A stretch of DNA of 64,000 nt from Gracilimonas sediminicola (GCF_024320785.1 NZ_JANDBC010000003.1:579420-643419); one strand, 5' to 3'; shown: positions 9,238 to 19,333, numbered from the stretch's first letter. Program-made: numbers and translations. Notes: a model not told the origin generated them from the sequence alone.

Positions 9238-10653
9238 CTACCAGATAACCGTTCCTACCGCACCTTCAAATAATGTCAGCCTTTTTATCTCCCCATCTAC
9301 CGAGATCAGGAACTCTTTTAAAGAGTCCGAGTCATTGAGAATAATAATAACGATCTGACCGTCTTCATTAATAAAAGCCACATTGGGTAAATCTTCGGGA
9401 ACATTGGATTCTATTCTTTGAGCCCCGGGTAGAACAAACTTTGAGGCATGAGCGATAATGTAATAGGCAGGATTTCTGGTAATTTCATTCCCGATTATGG
9501 TCAACGCACCGAGGCATTGAGTGCAACCGCCATTGGTGTGCGGATCCTGATTTTGATCAGCGGCCAGGTTCCATTCCAGCACATTCCGGCTCCAATTCCT
9601 TGTAGCTCCGATAATCAGGTTTCTGGTATGCCAGGCTAAATCTTGCGCAAAGTTTCCCGGAGCTCCAACCCATTGCTCCGTAAAATAAAGATTCTTATCG
9701 GGATGGGCGTTATGAACCTGGCTAAGAGCAGAAATATCTCCCGCGTATAAATGAAAAGCCGAACCATCTATGTATTTTTTTGCGTCCGGATCATTTAAAA
9801 TTGAAATGGGGTATTCGGGTCTGTCGGCATTGTGATCATAAATAATGATCTTGGTTTCAATTCCCGCATCTTCAAAAGCAGGCCCCAGGTGATTCTTCAC
9901 GAAATCGGCTTGTTCATTGGCCGACATATGCATACTGGGGTTATTTCCATCATGAAGTGGCTCATTTTGAACAGTAATAGCATCGATGGTAATCCCCTCC
10001 TCTGCCATTCCTTGTATATATTTCACAAAATAGAGTGCGTAAGCATCATAATATCGGGGCAGTAAACTTCCACCCACGGTGTTGTTGTTTGATTTCACCC
10101 AGGTAGGAGCCGACCAGGGCGAACCCATAATTTTGAGTTCAGGATTAATGGCCAGAATCTCTTTTAATACCGGAATCAAATACTCACGATCTGGGTCAAG
10201 GCTGAATTCCGACATATCCTCGTCTGTCTCTCCGGCCTGTAAATCATTATAAGAGAATGTATGTGGGTCTAAATCGGAAGAACCAATACTCACACGCAGG
10301 TAGCTTACTCCGATACTCCCTTCATCACGTCCGAAAAGCTCTTGCAGTAATTCCTGACGAGCTGAAGCACTCATGTTACTAATATGAAGGGCACTCCCGC
10401 CGGTAAGCGAATACCCAAAGCCATCAATAGTTTGATAGATGTTGTTTGAAGTAATTTCTATTGTTGGCAGTTCTGGGTCAGCTTTGGCTTCGGTAACTCT
10501 GTCTTCAATTTCTTCAAGGAGTGCGGTTTGATCAGCGGTTGTAAGCCACAAATCTGAATGTTTATTACCATTGTCCCCCGCTGTTTTACATGATTGGTTA
10601 AAAAGGAAAATTGAAATGACAAGACTAACAGAGCAAAGAGTTTTGGTATTCAT
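9238..10653 (-). CDS. GH30-family glycoside hydrolase lipoprotein (glucosylceramidase/beta-1,6-glucanase type)
   Basis: 471 residues with a lipoprotein signal (MNTKTLCSVSLVISIFLFNQ then SC), so probably anchored at the cell surface or periplasm. The (beta/alpha)8 catalytic domain is recognisable from IDGFGYSLTGGSA (about 77-88), YLRVSIGSSD and the family's SPWSAPTWVK. The acid/base glutamate is in VQNEP (Glu231) and the nucleophile in YFTEQWVG (Glu326). A short beta-domain closes the protein. GH30 subgroups with this set act on beta-glucosides, including beta-1,6-glucans and glucosylceramide. The nearby TonB receptor, CBM protein and LacI regulator suggest a beta-glucan side-branch substrate (inference). 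It starts 27 bases after the stop of the repeat protein on the same strand, so the two are likely co-transcribed. Confidence 0.9.
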   Translation of the reverse strand: MNTKTLCSVSLVISIFLFNQSCKTAGDNGNKHSDLWLTTADQTALLEEIEDRVTEAKADPELPTIEITSNNIYQTIDGFGYSLTGGSALHISNMSASARQELLQELFGRDEGSIGVSYLRVSIGSSDLDPHTFSYNDLQAGETDEDMSEFSLDPDREYLIPVLKEILAINPELKIMGSPWSAPTWVKSNNNTVGGSLLPRYYDAYALYFVKYIQGMAEEGITIDAITVQNEPLHDGNNPSMHMSANEQADFVKNHLGPAFEDAGIETKIIIYDHNADRPEYPISILNDPDAKKYIDGSAFHLYAGDISALSQVHNAHPDKNLYFTEQWVGAPGNFAQDLAWHTRNLIIGATRNWSRNVLEWNLAADQNQDPHTNGGCTQCLGALTIIGNEITRNPAYYIIAHASKFVLPGAQRIESNVPEDLPNVAFINEDGQIVIIILNDSDSLKEFLISVDGEIKRLTLFEGAVGTVIW

Positions 10654-10680
10654 AAAATCCTATAAATCAATAACTATCAA

Positions 10681-11541
10681 TTAATTGTTTTGAAAAAGGG
10701 CTACAACTTCTGAGGGGCTCATGCTTTCCAGCATATCCCTGCGGCCAAGTTCGCGGATGAAATCTTCGGTAACTCCGTTTGCATGAAGGGCTATAATCCC
10801 TGAATAATCCAATTCTTCCAGGTAATCATATCTGTTTAGAGTTTGCATGTAATCCATTGGTACATCGTTAGCATATAAGCCCACCACACCTGAAAGGTCA
10901 AGCTCATCTAACAAATCAAGACGGTTCAATCCGCGAAGGTATTCTTCTGAAACACCGTTTGAATGCAACCCGATTACGCCAGTGTAATCCAGCTCATCCA
11001 GGTAATCAATCCGTTCTAAATTTCGGATATAATCGGCCGGTACTCCGTTGGCATGTAAACCAATCAAAGCGGTGTAGTCTAATTCCTCCAGGAAATCGGC
11101 ACGCTCCAGCTCGCGCATGTACTCCACAGGCACCTCATTTTGATACAGCGCCATGACCTGATTACGGTCAGGCGTTTCACCAAAATCAAGTTCGTTAACG
11201 TCATCGATGTACTCCAGTATTCCACCCGAAAGACCTGCCGGATTCTGAACCACTTCCGTCACCTGTCCGCTGTTTCCTCCGATTCCCAGTGCATCGAGCG
11301 GCCGCCAGTCATTAAACCAGATAAAGAAAATGACCAGAAATACCCCTAAAACAATAGCATCCCGTTTCAGAGTACCCTTCTTTTCCTCGTTGAATTCCGG
11401 CCGGACGTAATCCAGGAAACCCCCATCCTCCTTAGGGTCTTCTCCTCCACCGTCAAAATCTATTTCCGGCTCCTGTTCTGCATCATTATTGTGCAGATGA
11501 TTCTTGATACGATTGCTATGTTTGTCTTTTTGGGGTGCCAT
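10681..11541 (-). CDS. Single-pass membrane protein with five 30-residue helical repeats
   Basis: 286 residues. A charged, acidic N-terminal tail (residues 1-58) comes first, then one membrane segment (about 62-78, IVLGVFLVIFFIWF), a linker, and then five consecutive 30-residue units plus a truncated sixth. A unit reads like LIGLHANGVPADYIRNLERI plus DYLDELDYTG. Each unit has a conserved N-G/D-V-x-x-x-[YF]-[ILM] turn and a [DE]-[YFM]-L-[DE]-[ES] helix end. Similar HANGV/IHGVTPEYI-type repeats occur at the C-terminus of some M56 peptidase-like proteins, but no peptidase is present here. Topology (one crossing, repeats outside) suggests a periplasmic protein-binding rod. It is probably first gene of a unit with GH30. 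Function unknown. Confidence 0.75.
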   Translation of the reverse strand: MAPQKDKHSNRIKNHLHNNDAEQEPEIDFDGGGEDPKEDGGFLDYVRPEFNEEKKGTLKRDAIVLGVFLVIFFIWFNDWRPLDALGIGGNSGQVTEVVQNPAGLSGGILEYIDDVNELDFGETPDRNQVMALYQNEVPVEYMRELERADFLEELDYTALIGLHANGVPADYIRNLERIDYLDELDYTGVIGLHSNGVSEEYLRGLNRLDLLDELDLSGVVGLYANDVPMDYMQTLNRYDYLEELDYSGIIALHANGVTEDFIRELGRRDMLESMSPSEVVALFQNN

Positions 11542-11598
11542 ATCCCGAATGTATGAATTGCGGAGCTAAGATTGTACAGGGAAGACCTATTTCTTTGA

Positions 11599-11764
11599 GA
11601 AGCCCTGAAGGACTTCGCTTGTTTACCGGAATAGATGAGTGGTAATAGATAGAATGCTGACTAAGTTTTACATTTTGGGTAACCCGATCGCCCATCGAAA
11701 ATCGCCAATCGATCACTCGAAAATCAAACAAAGCTGCGATGAACCTATTTTCGGATAACGATTA
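11599..11764. repeat. Intergenic repeat, copy A
   Basis: A 38-base block (11599-11636, gaagccctgaaggacttcgc...atagat) is identical to 13064-13101. After a diverged middle, a second conserved block runs from about 11670 (acattttgggtaacccgat) through several tcgatcactcg-like motifs to about 11764. Both copies lie immediately after the stop of a minus-strand gene. There is no coding potential of note. Confidence 0.8.
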
Positions 11765-11772
11765 ACAAATTA

Positions 11773-12981
11773 CTAACGAGACAGTTCTTCAACAATCGCG
11801 TTAAATCTTTGATCAAATTCCTCATAATAGCTGCCGGTCGCCGGTCCGGTGAAATAGCTATGAACGTAACGGGCGTAGCCATCCTTATCTATAAACACCA
11901 ATGTTGGGAAAGCGACAATCTCATCCATAAAAGAAAAGGCCTCAGCTGCTTTTGATTTAGATAGCCGGCCGCCGAGAATCATTTTATATGGTACATCAAG
12001 ACGGTTTTTGTAGGTTTGAATACGGCCCAATCCATATTCCGGAGAATAATTGGCTTCAAAATTTACTGCCAATATTTCCACTTCTTTACCGGGATTTTCC
12101 CCTACCCATTCAGCCAAATAACGGGTTTGGTCCTGGCTGTTAGAACACCAGGTTCCCATCAGCTGAACGATAAGCACTTTACCTTTATACTCTTCCGGAT
12201 TGATCTTCTGCTCGGCCAATACAGCGAGCCTTTCCAAATCAGGCCTGATATTCTTTCCGGTTAAATCAACCATTTCAAATGGATCGGGCAGCTCAGCAGA
12301 ATCATCCCGGGTTGCTATCCAGGGACGTGAATAGCCGTTATCCAGAACCAGTTCGCCGCTCCACCTTTCTTCACTTTCGTTGTATGTTCCTCTCAACAGG
12401 AAAGAATGCACCCCGTCAAATGTTGACATTTCGATGCTATTGCCTTCCACCTTTCCCTCAAAAAAACGATAGTCGCTTACTTCAGTCATAATGGTTCCGG
12501 TAACCCGGTTTCCGTTCTGCTCAAATAACCCGACAGCAGGGTATTCACTGCTTCTGCCCATATTCACGGTCATATCCCATCGATTACCAACTACTATGGG
12601 GTTTTCCTCTTCTGCCATTTCATACCGGGGCAAACCATATTCAGCCCTGAACGAGTAGCTTTGATTGCGATAATGCTTGAAAAGCCGACCTTCCATGCTA
12701 TCAGAACCCTGTTTCATTTTCAGGGTGATGTCGAACCCAAACATGGGAATAATCAGGCTGTCGTTTCGAACAGTGGCTTCCAGCGAAGCCCGGTCTTCTC
12801 CGTTAATAAAAGTAAGTACCGGTGATTCAGAATCCTTAGGGTATTCTACCTCAAACTGAAATGGAATCTCCGCGTTGCTATAAATAATGGTTCCTTTCCA
12901 GGTTCCTTCTTTTGGAATTTGGGCGGCTGCGAATGACTGGAATACAATGAGGAGTAGAAATAGTCCGGCTATATTTTTCAT
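11773..12981 (-). CDS. Secreted TlpA-like thioredoxin-fold protein with a CxxS site
   Basis: 402 residues with a cleavable signal peptide (to about residue 20, FAAAQ). The N-terminal half (25-230) is beta-rich, resembling the DUF4369-like or lipocalin-like region found before Bacteroidota TlpA domains. The C-terminal half (about 235-395) has the thioredoxin-like core: VLIVQLMGTWCSNSQDQ places Cys279 where the redox pair should start, but the second position is Ser282. IVAFPTLVFIDKDG holds the cis-proline (FPT). With only one active-site cysteine it is unlikely to be a normal disulfide reductase; it might trap mixed disulfides, act as an isomerase-like partner or bind haem/metal intermediates. 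It is flanked by the two repeat copies. The family call is good, the function unsure. Confidence 0.82.
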   Translation of the reverse strand: MKNIAGLFLLLIVFQSFAAAQIPKEGTWKGTIIYSNAEIPFQFEVEYPKDSESPVLTFINGEDRASLEATVRNDSLIIPMFGFDITLKMKQGSDSMEGRLFKHYRNQSYSFRAEYGLPRYEMAEEENPIVVGNRWDMTVNMGRSSEYPAVGLFEQNGNRVTGTIMTEVSDYRFFEGKVEGNSIEMSTFDGVHSFLLRGTYNESEERWSGELVLDNGYSRPWIATRDDSAELPDPFEMVDLTGKNIRPDLERLAVLAEQKINPEEYKGKVLIVQLMGTWCSNSQDQTRYLAEWVGENPGKEVEILAVNFEANYSPEYGLGRIQTYKNRLDVPYKMILGGRLSKSKAAEAFSFMDEIVAFPTLVFIDKDGYARYVHSYFTGPATGSYYEEFDQRFNAIVEELSR

Positions 12982-13063
12982 GGGGAGAATATAGTTAATT
13001 CAGGTTGAATAGCCATTGATGATCGGACACAAACAAATCCGTTTTATAGTAGCTATGTAACGC

Positions 13064-13235
13064 GAAGCCCTGAAGGACTTCGCTTGTTTACCGGAATAGA
13101 TCTGAGATAGTATATAGAACGGTACCTGAGTTTGACATTTTGGGTAACCCGATTGTCCATCGCAAATCGCTAATCGATCACTCGCAAATCAAATAGCGCT
13201 ATAATGACCCAAATTCCGATTAACGAATACCTAAA
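13064..13235. repeat. Intergenic repeat, copy B
   Basis: This is the second copy of the element at 11599-11764, in the same orientation. The first 38 bases are identical; the far end keeps acattttgggtaacccgat, a tcgatcactcgcaaatcaaa stretch and a gattaacga motif. It ends a few bases from the 3' end of the icmF gene. Confidence 0.8.
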
Positions 13236-13243
13236 AAACTAAA

Positions 13244-16200
13244 TCACATGTTTCTGCGATACTGCCCGCCTACTTCATATAAGGCATGTGAAATCTGTCC
13301 CAGCGAAGCTACTTTAACCGTTTCCATGAGTTCTTCGAAGAGGTTGCCGTTATTTCGGGCTACTTCTTTGAGTCGCTCGATGGCTATATCGGCGTCTTTT
13401 TCGTTTCGCTTCCAGAACTGCTCGAGGTTTTCAATCTGCTGGCGCTTCTCTTCTTCGGTAGAACGGATGAGGTCGATTTCTTTATCGCCTTCTTCTCCTT
13501 CGCCTTCTTTCTGGAAGGTATTCACACCAATAATCGGAAGCTCTCCGGAGTGTTTTTTGGATTCGTAATAGAGGGATTCATCCTGAATCTTGCCCCGCTG
13601 ATACATATTTTCCATAGCGCCGAGTACACCACCACGTTCAGTGATGCGATCAAACTCGGTAAGAATGGCTTCTTCAACCAGATCGGTCAGCTCATCAATG
13701 AAATACGATCCCTGGTTAATGTTCTCATTCTTAGCCGTTCCCAGCTCTTTATTAATGATCATCTGGATAGCCAAAGCACGGCGTACAGACTCCTCAGTTG
13801 GAGTGGTAATGGCCTCGTCATAAGCATTGGTGTGCAATGAGTTACAATTATCGTATATCGCCAATAATGCCTGAAGTGTGGTTCGGATATCATTAAACTG
13901 AATCTCCTGGGCGTGCAGAGAGCGACCACTGGTTTGGATGTGATACTTCAGCTTCTGTGAACGGTCGTTGGCTTCGTATTTATTCTTCATGGCTACGGCC
14001 CATATACGTCGCGCCACACGACCGATAACCGCATATTCAGGGTCAAGTCCGTTACTGAAAAAGAACGACAGGTTATGGGCAAAATCATCCACATCCAGTC
14101 CGCGTGCCAGGTAATATTCCACAAAGGTAAAACCATTGGCCAGCGTAAAAGCTGCCTGCGTGATTGGGTTCGCTCCGGCCTCGGCAATGTGATAGCCGGA
14201 AATTGAAACCGAGTAGTAATTACGGACATTATGCTCGGTGAAATAGGTTTGAATGTCCCCCATCATCTTCAGGGCGAATTCAGTGGAAAATATACAGGTA
14301 TTTTGTGCCTGGTCTTCCTTCAGAATGTCAGCCTGAACCGTTCCGCGAACCACGCTCAGGGTGTTTTCCTTAATCTCGTTATAGGTGCTTTCCGGTAATA
14401 AATGATCTCCTGAAATACCAAGGGTAGCCAAACCAAATTCATCATTACCTTCCGGAATTTCATTGCTGTATTGCGGTTGTTCCACTCCCCGCTCTTTGAA
14501 GTAAGCTTTGATTTTCTTCTTCGCTTCTTCCCACTTGCCGTTTTCTTTCAGATAGCGTTCTACTTCCTGGTCAATGGCGGTATTCATAAACATCGCCAGA
14601 ATCATAGGCGCCGGACCGTTTATGGTCATCGATACCGATGTTTTTGGGGAAGTCAGTTCAAAGCCGGAATACAGCTTCTTCATATCATCCACGGTACAAA
14701 TACTGACACCGGAGTTACCGATTTTACCGTAAATATCCGGCCGATAACCGGGGTCTTCACCATACAGTGTTACCGAATCAAAAGCCGTGGAAAGTCGGGC
14801 AGCCGGCATGCCCTCACTCACGTAGTGAAAACGCTTGTTGGTTCGCTCCGGGGTTCCTTCTCCCGCAAACATCCGGGTTGGGTCTTCACTCTCCCTCTTA
14901 AATGGGAATACACCGGCGGTATATGGGAAATATCCCGGCAGATTTTCTTTCAGGGCAAACTTCAGCTGCTCCCCTTTGTTCTTTGTTTTGGGAAGAGCCA
15001 CTCGCGGAATCTGTAATCCGCTCAGCGATTCACGATATAATTTATTCTTGAAGGTCTTGTCACGGATTTGAACCTCAAAGTGTTCTTGCTGGTATTGCTC
15101 AAATAATTCATTCCAGCCCTCCAGTATTTTCTTAGGCAGCACATCCAGCTTAGTAAGCCAGTGTTCACGCATTTTAGCCAGATTATCCTGCATCACCTGC
15201 TTCTCATCCGGATTCCAGCTTTCCAGCTGATCCATGGTTCCTGAAACCTGATCCAGTTTGGAAGCGGCATCCACCTGCTCTTCCACCCATTCGTGGTAAT
15301 CCCGTACAGTTTCTGAAATTTCGGATAAATACCGAACCCTTTTTCCGGGAATGATGGCCTGCGCCTGAATATCCTCAGCCGGCTTGGGATTCATATAAAT
15401 CTTGGTTTCCCAGCCAATTTCATAATGGCCGTTGATCTTATCCACCAAGGCCTTAAACAAACGGTTCACGCCTTCATCATTGAACTGTGCAGCTATAGTT
15501 GGGTAAACCGGCATATCTTCCTGCTTGGCATGCCATGAGCCCGTGTTTCGAATCATTTGCTTGCGTACATCCCGCAGAGCATCCAACGATCCTTTCTTCT
15601 CAAACTTATTAAGCACCACCAATTCAGCGAGATCAAGCATGTTAATCTTCTCAAGCTGTGTAGCTGCCCCGTACTCACTCGTCATTACATACATCGGGAT
15701 TTCGGTGATATCCACAATCTCGGTGCCGCTCTGCCCGATTCCGGAGGTTTCCACTATAATCAGGTCAAATCCGGCTGCTTTGTACAATTCAATGGCTCCA
15801 AGCAGTCCTTTACTGGTAGACCGATTGGATGCCCGGGTAGCCATACTGCGCATAAATACCCGGTCGGTGTCGATGCTATTCATGCGGATGCGGTCGCCCA
15901 GTAAGGCCCCGCCTGTTTTCACTTTGGAAGGATCTACGGAAATGATCCCGATGGTCAGGTCTTCAAACTCAGTTAAAAATCGCCGGACCAGTTCATCGGT
16001 GAGGGAACTTTTACCGGCTCCACCGGTTCCTGTAATTCCAACCAGAGGAATGGTTTTATCGGATAATTCAATGTCCTTGCCTTTCCCATCCAGGAGCTTA
16101 CCGTCTTTCAGCGCTAAAATATCTTCGTGTTCATTCTCAATAGCCGTGAGCGAACGGGAAAGGGCAATCGTATCATGTTTTTTGAGTTTCTTGAAGTCGG

Positions 16201-16717
16201 GCCTGGCAACAGAAATGGGATCGAAATCACATTCCTCCAGCATAAAGTTGATCATACCCTGCAGCCCCATTTTACTGCCATCTTCAACAGAAAAAATGCG
16301 GGTTACGCCGGCTTCATGAAGTTCTTCGATTTCATCCCCAACAATAACTCCGCCGCCACCGCCAAATACTTTGATGTGTCCGGCTCCGTGCTCTTCAAGC
16401 AGTTCAATCATATACTTGAAGTACTCTACATGTCCGCCCTGGTACGAGCTGATGGCAATACCCTGGGCATCTTCCTGAATAGCACAATTCACAATTTCAT
16501 GCACTGAGCGATTGTGCCCGAGGTGAATGACTTCAGCCCCGCTGCTTTGCAAAATTCTGCGCATGATATTGATACTGGCATCATGGCCGTCAAACAAACT
16601 GGCAGCCGTCACAAAACGAATTTTATGCTCAGCCTGGTACGGCTCTTGCACGTGGTTATTCTTATCTGATTTTGCTGCAGCTTTCTTAGCTGGTGATGTT
16701 TTCGTTTTTACCGACAT
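13244..16717 (-). CDS. icmF: Fused isobutyryl-CoA mutase IcmF (B12-binding + GTPase chaperone + mutase)
   Basis: About 1157 residues from the ATG at 16717 (an upstream in-frame ATG at 16750 would add 11 residues). Domain order is that of IcmF: adenosylcobalamin-binding domain (about 32-160, DGHDAS with His45 as lower cobalt ligand, then SSYQGGH and GGGGG), MeaB-like G-protein (P-loop [12 protein letters not shown] at 227-238), linker, then the mutase TIM barrel. The substrate-site residues favour a branched C4 acyl-CoA: Phe in [11 protein letters not shown] (Tyr in methylmalonyl-CoA mutase) and Gln in [10 protein letters not shown] (Arg in methylmalonyl-CoA mutase), with the catalytic His in [12 protein letters not shown]. 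It interconverts isobutyryl-CoA and n-butyryl-CoA, linking valine or fatty-acid metabolism, and repairs itself through its own GTPase. Cytoplasmic. No neighbouring pathway genes. Confidence 0.93.
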   Translation of the reverse strand: MSVKTKTSPAKKAAAKSDKNNHVQEPYQAEHKIRFVTAASLFDGHDASINIMRRILQSSGAEVIHLGHNRSVHEIVNCAIQEDAQGIAISSYQGGHVEYFKYMIELLEEHGAGHIKVFGGGGGVIVGDEIEELHEAGVTRIFSVEDGSKMGLQGMINFMLEECDFDPISVARPDFKKLKKHDTIALSRSLTAIENEHEDILALKDGKLLDGKGKDIELSDKTIPLVGITGTGGAGKSSLTDELVRRFLTEFEDLTIGIISVDPSKVKTGGALLGDRIRMNSIDTDRVFMRSMATRASNRSTSKGLLGAIELYKAAGFDLIIVETSGIGQSGTEIVDITEIPMYVMTSEYGAATQLEKINMLDLAELVVLNKFEKKGSLDALRDVRKQMIRNTGSWHAKQEDMPVYPTIAAQFNDEGVNRLFKALVDKINGHYEIGWETKIYMNPKPAEDIQAQAIIPGKRVRYLSEISETVRDYHEWVEEQVDAASKLDQVSGTMDQLESWNPDEKQVMQDNLAKMREHWLTKLDVLPKKILEGWNELFEQYQQEHFEVQIRDKTFKNKLYRESLSGLQIPRVALPKTKNKGEQLKFALKENLPGYFPYTAGVFPFKRESEDPTRMFAGEGTPERTNKRFHYVSEGMPAARLSTAFDSVTLYGEDPGYRPDIYGKIGNSGVSICTVDDMKKLYSGFELTSPKTSVSMTINGPAPMILAMFMNTAIDQEVERYLKENGKWEEAKKKIKAYFKERGVEQPQYSNEIPEGNDEFGLATLGISGDHLLPESTYNEIKENTLSVVRGTVQADILKEDQAQNTCIFSTEFALKMMGDIQTYFTEHNVRNYYSVSISGYHIAEAGANPITQAAFTLANGFTFVEYYLARGLDVDDFAHNLSFFFSNGLDPEYAVIGRVARRIWAVAMKNKYEANDRSQKLKYHIQTSGRSLHAQEIQFNDIRTTLQALLAIYDNCNSLHTNAYDEAITTPTEESVRRALAIQMIINKELGTAKNENINQGSYFIDELTDLVEEAILTEFDRITERGGVLGAMENMYQRGKIQDESLYYESKKHSGELPIIGVNTFQKEGEGEEGDKEIDLIRSTEEEKRQQIENLEQFWKRNEKDADIAIERLKEVARNNGNLFEELMETVKVASLGQISHALYEVGGQYRRNM

Positions 16718-16806
16718 AATCTTTTTTCTTGATAGTGGAAGCGGTCCCATAAGATATGGATTTGAACAGGAAGTATTAAATACCTTAACGGAATATTATA
16801 TCTTGC

Positions 16807-17706
16807 TCAGGATCTGGCGTTTTCGCCACCTTCAATGCTTTTTGGAGGATTGTTTTTATAAACCAACGTTCGATAAGGGAATGGTATTTCAATTCCTTCG
16901 GCGTCAAATCGTTTTTTAATGCTTTCAAGCAGGTCACACCCCATTACAAATGCATCCGGTGGGTTACTTGCCCAGCTCCAGGCTCTTAAGTTCACCGACG
17001 ATTCACCCATCATTACAACCCTAACCGGTACGATATCATCACCGGCTTCAATTTGCTCTTCTGTCCGCACATCTACAAAATGTGGATGTTTGAGGACTTC
17101 TTCTTCCATGATCTTTTTAGCGAGATCGATGTCGGAATCATAACTGATGCCCATATCAATCCACTTACAGATTTTATTATCCTCGTAGTTTGAATTGATG
17201 ACCACCTCATTGCTGATCACGGAATTGGGAATAATAATGCGTTTATTTTCAAAATTACGGATTACGGTGTGGCGGAGATTTATATCCTCAACAACTCCGG
17301 TTAAATCGGTTCTTACTTCAATCCGGTCAGAAATTTTGTAGGGCTTGAAGAGAACGATGAATAAACCGCTGATAACATTGGAAAGAGCAGCCTGGGAGGC
17401 AAAACCTACAGCTACAGCGAGTAAACCTGCACCGGCCAGCAGGGAAGCTGCAATAACCCGAAGCTGTGGAATCATATAAATGGCAAAACTGATGCCGGCC
17501 AGGTAAATCAACACGATGATTGAGCGCTTGAAAAATACCAGGCTGGTGACATCATCATTGTCTTCCGCTTCACGATTTCGTTTGATAATGGCGTTCAAAA
17601 CCCTCGATGTGATCCCTGCTATCACAATGGTAATGAGTATAATCATACCAATCAGGATGGGCAGGTGCCAGATTTCATCAATGTAAGTTGAAAGCAGTTC
17701 TTTCAT
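16807..17706 (-). CDS. Small-conductance mechanosensitive channel, MscS family
   Basis: 299 residues. Three membrane segments are visible (about 15-37, 65-85 and 88-125), the last being the pore helix with the Gly/Ala-rich pattern ASLLAGAGLLAVAVGFASQAA. The MscS beta domain follows (GLFIVLFKPYKISDRIEV..., then IRNFENKRIIIPNS) and an alpha/beta C-terminal domain. It opens under membrane tension and lets osmolytes out on osmotic downshock; inner membrane. Its start is only four bases from the stop of the Ig-like lipoprotein, so the two genes are translated from one message. Confidence 0.92.
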   Translation of the reverse strand: MKELLSTYIDEIWHLPILIGMIILITIVIAGITSRVLNAIIKRNREAEDNDDVTSLVFFKRSIIVLIYLAGISFAIYMIPQLRVIAASLLAGAGLLAVAVGFASQAALSNVISGLFIVLFKPYKISDRIEVRTDLTGVVEDINLRHTVIRNFENKRIIIPNSVISNEVVINSNYEDNKICKWIDMGISYDSDIDLAKKIMEEEVLKHPHFVDVRTEEQIEAGDDIVPVRVVMMGESSVNLRAWSWASNPPDAFVMGCDLLESIKKRFDAEGIEIPFPYRTLVYKNNPPKSIEGGENARS

Positions 17707-17710
17707 GGCT

Positions 17711-19333
17711 TTAATCGAATGTGATATTTACTTCGGAAGTAAATCCTTCCTGAACTTTTAAATTCCGTTGTACATAATAGTGCTCGGGGGTATTAAAGGG
17801 AATCACCGTGCCACGATCCCACCTTTCATTGCCATTCTCGTCTTTGAACAGGATAAGGGTATATGAAAGCGGGGGCAAACCCGTAAGTACGGTTGACTGA
17901 CCAAATGAGGTAAACACCCGTTCCTCTCCTCCCGGTGATAACAGTTGTACGTAATGAATATCGGTTGAATCTACATTTTGGAGGTTGATTTCAATATCCC
18001 CGTATTCGGTAGAATCCCATACTTCCGGTTCAAACAGTTTTCTTCTGAGGGTTTTAGGATTCCAAACCAGGAATTGGTAATCAACCCCTTCAATCCACTC
18101 CCCCTGCGGTGCCACCCATAATTCGTTTCGGTTAGTTTGAACCTCGGGCCAGTCATCAAAATCCACCTGTCCCTCTATAACCACCATTGAGTCTGTTATC
18201 TCCGGCTCTGTTATCGGAGCGGCATAAGTCACTTTAAAGACTTCATCCTGAAGTAATCCATTGGTCCCGTTAGCAGTAATGATACGCTGACTCGTAGTGT
18301 CTTCCTGGGCGGTTCCCGTAAACGACATCTCTTCCGTTTCAAGTGGATTACCCGCACCATCTGTAAAACCGGATAGCCGAAGCGTGTATTCAGCATTTTC
18401 CAGTAAAGGCCGTTCGCTTTGGGCAAAAGCCACGAAAGGCTCTTTTTCAGGAATATAAAGGGGGTAAGCCGAAGTATAGTTTTCGCCGGCCGAATCCTGA
18501 ACTATTAACTCTGCATCTTCTTCAATGCGAATGTTTTCACTAAAGCGTAACCGCATGCGGTTAGTCGAGAATAATCCCACTCCTTGCAGTGACGGTGCAA
18601 CAGAATCCACCTGGGTTGCATAAATTACATCGAGCGTATCACTGCCTTCTTCTTCCAGGGTTATAAATTCATCAAAGAACGGATAGGCTGACTCACTACC
18701 TCTATCCCATGTCTTATTGCGATTGCGATCATCCACAAGCAAAGCTTTATACCGTCCGTCAGCGAGATAGGAAAACCGGAATACGCCACCAGTATCTGTT
18801 TGGGCTTCGTAACTGGCTTTATTACTTAAATCGAATGGCTGCCGGTATAACAACACTCTTCGGTCTCCCGCTCCTGTTCCATCGTCAGCAATTCGGATTC
18901 GACCCATGATTTTCCCCTCATCAATTTCATTTCCGGTTGAGATGGCAAGGGTAACCGGGCGCTCCATTTTATTATTCCGGGTATCGGACAGGTCGGTGCC
19001 GAGTTTAATAATGACGGTGGTGGAATCCGGAAAGCGTTCTTCAAACTCTATGGTCATCGTTTTTCTTCGCCATGAAACGTCGTACTCGATACCAAGATCC
19101 GGCTCCACAGTGATGGCTCCCCGCACGGAAGAACGACCAATAAACTCATCAAACTGAAATACAAAGGTTCGCCCGGTAAAATTGGTGGTTCCAGTTTCCG
19201 GGGAGGTAAATTCGACTTTAGGGCCGTCTTTATCTGCCGGTCCGCCCGTTGGGGCTATGGGAGTGGCACAGGCTGCTATTCCGGCAATGATCAATCCAAA
19301 TAAGAAAAAAAGAAGCTTTTGTCGGGTCTTCAA
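17711..19333 (-). CDS. Lipoprotein with an N-terminal bacterial Ig-like (Big_5) domain
   Basis: 540 residues. A lipoprotein signal ends in AGIAACATP (Cys at about 22). A Big_5/SbsA Ig-like domain follows (about 40-130: KVEFTSPETG...NFTGRTFVFQFDEF), then a CarboxypepD_reg-like segment (GRIRIADDGTG...) and further Ig-like strands; near the C-terminus is a typical LILFKDENGNERWDRG calcium-loop-like turn. This architecture is a common conserved lipoprotein of Bacteroidota-type cells with no assigned biochemical role; it is presumably in the outer membrane. It precedes mscS by four bases in the same unit, suggesting a joint envelope function. The start is clear from the signal peptide. Confidence 0.85.
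   Translation of the reverse strand: MKTRQKLLFFLFGLIIAGIAACATPIAPTGGPADKDGPKVEFTSPETGTTNFTGRTFVFQFDEFIGRSSVRGAITVEPDLGIEYDVSWRRKTMTIEFEERFPDSTTVIIKLGTDLSDTRNNKMERPVTLAISTGNEIDEGKIMGRIRIADDGTGAGDRRVLLYRQPFDLSNKASYEAQTDTGGVFRFSYLADGRYKALLVDDRNRNKTWDRGSESAYPFFDEFITLEEEGSDTLDVIYATQVDSVAPSLQGVGLFSTNRMRLRFSENIRIEEDAELIVQDSAGENYTSAYPLYIPEKEPFVAFAQSERPLLENAEYTLRLSGFTDGAGNPLETEEMSFTGTAQEDTTSQRIITANGTNGLLQDEVFKVTYAAPITEPEITDSMVVIEGQVDFDDWPEVQTNRNELWVAPQGEWIEGVDYQFLVWNPKTLRRKLFEPEVWDSTEYGDIEINLQNVDSTDIHYVQLLSPGGEERVFTSFGQSTVLTGLPPLSYTLILFKDENGNERWDRGTVIPFNTPEHYYVQRNLKVQEGFTSEVNITFD

Noticed and set aside
11516..11731. 71-codon minus-strand frame over the intergenic repeat
   Set aside because: It runs across repeat copy A and into the start of the 30-residue-repeat protein; copy B does not keep the frame.
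15525..16319. 264-codon plus-strand open frame inside icmF
   Set aside because: It is antisense to the conserved B12-binding and GTPase domains of IcmF and has no protein-family features.
13244..16717. Label methylmalonyl-CoA mutase or separate MeaB
   Set aside because: The three domains are in one frame and the substrate-site Phe/Gln pair fits isobutyryl-CoA mutase.
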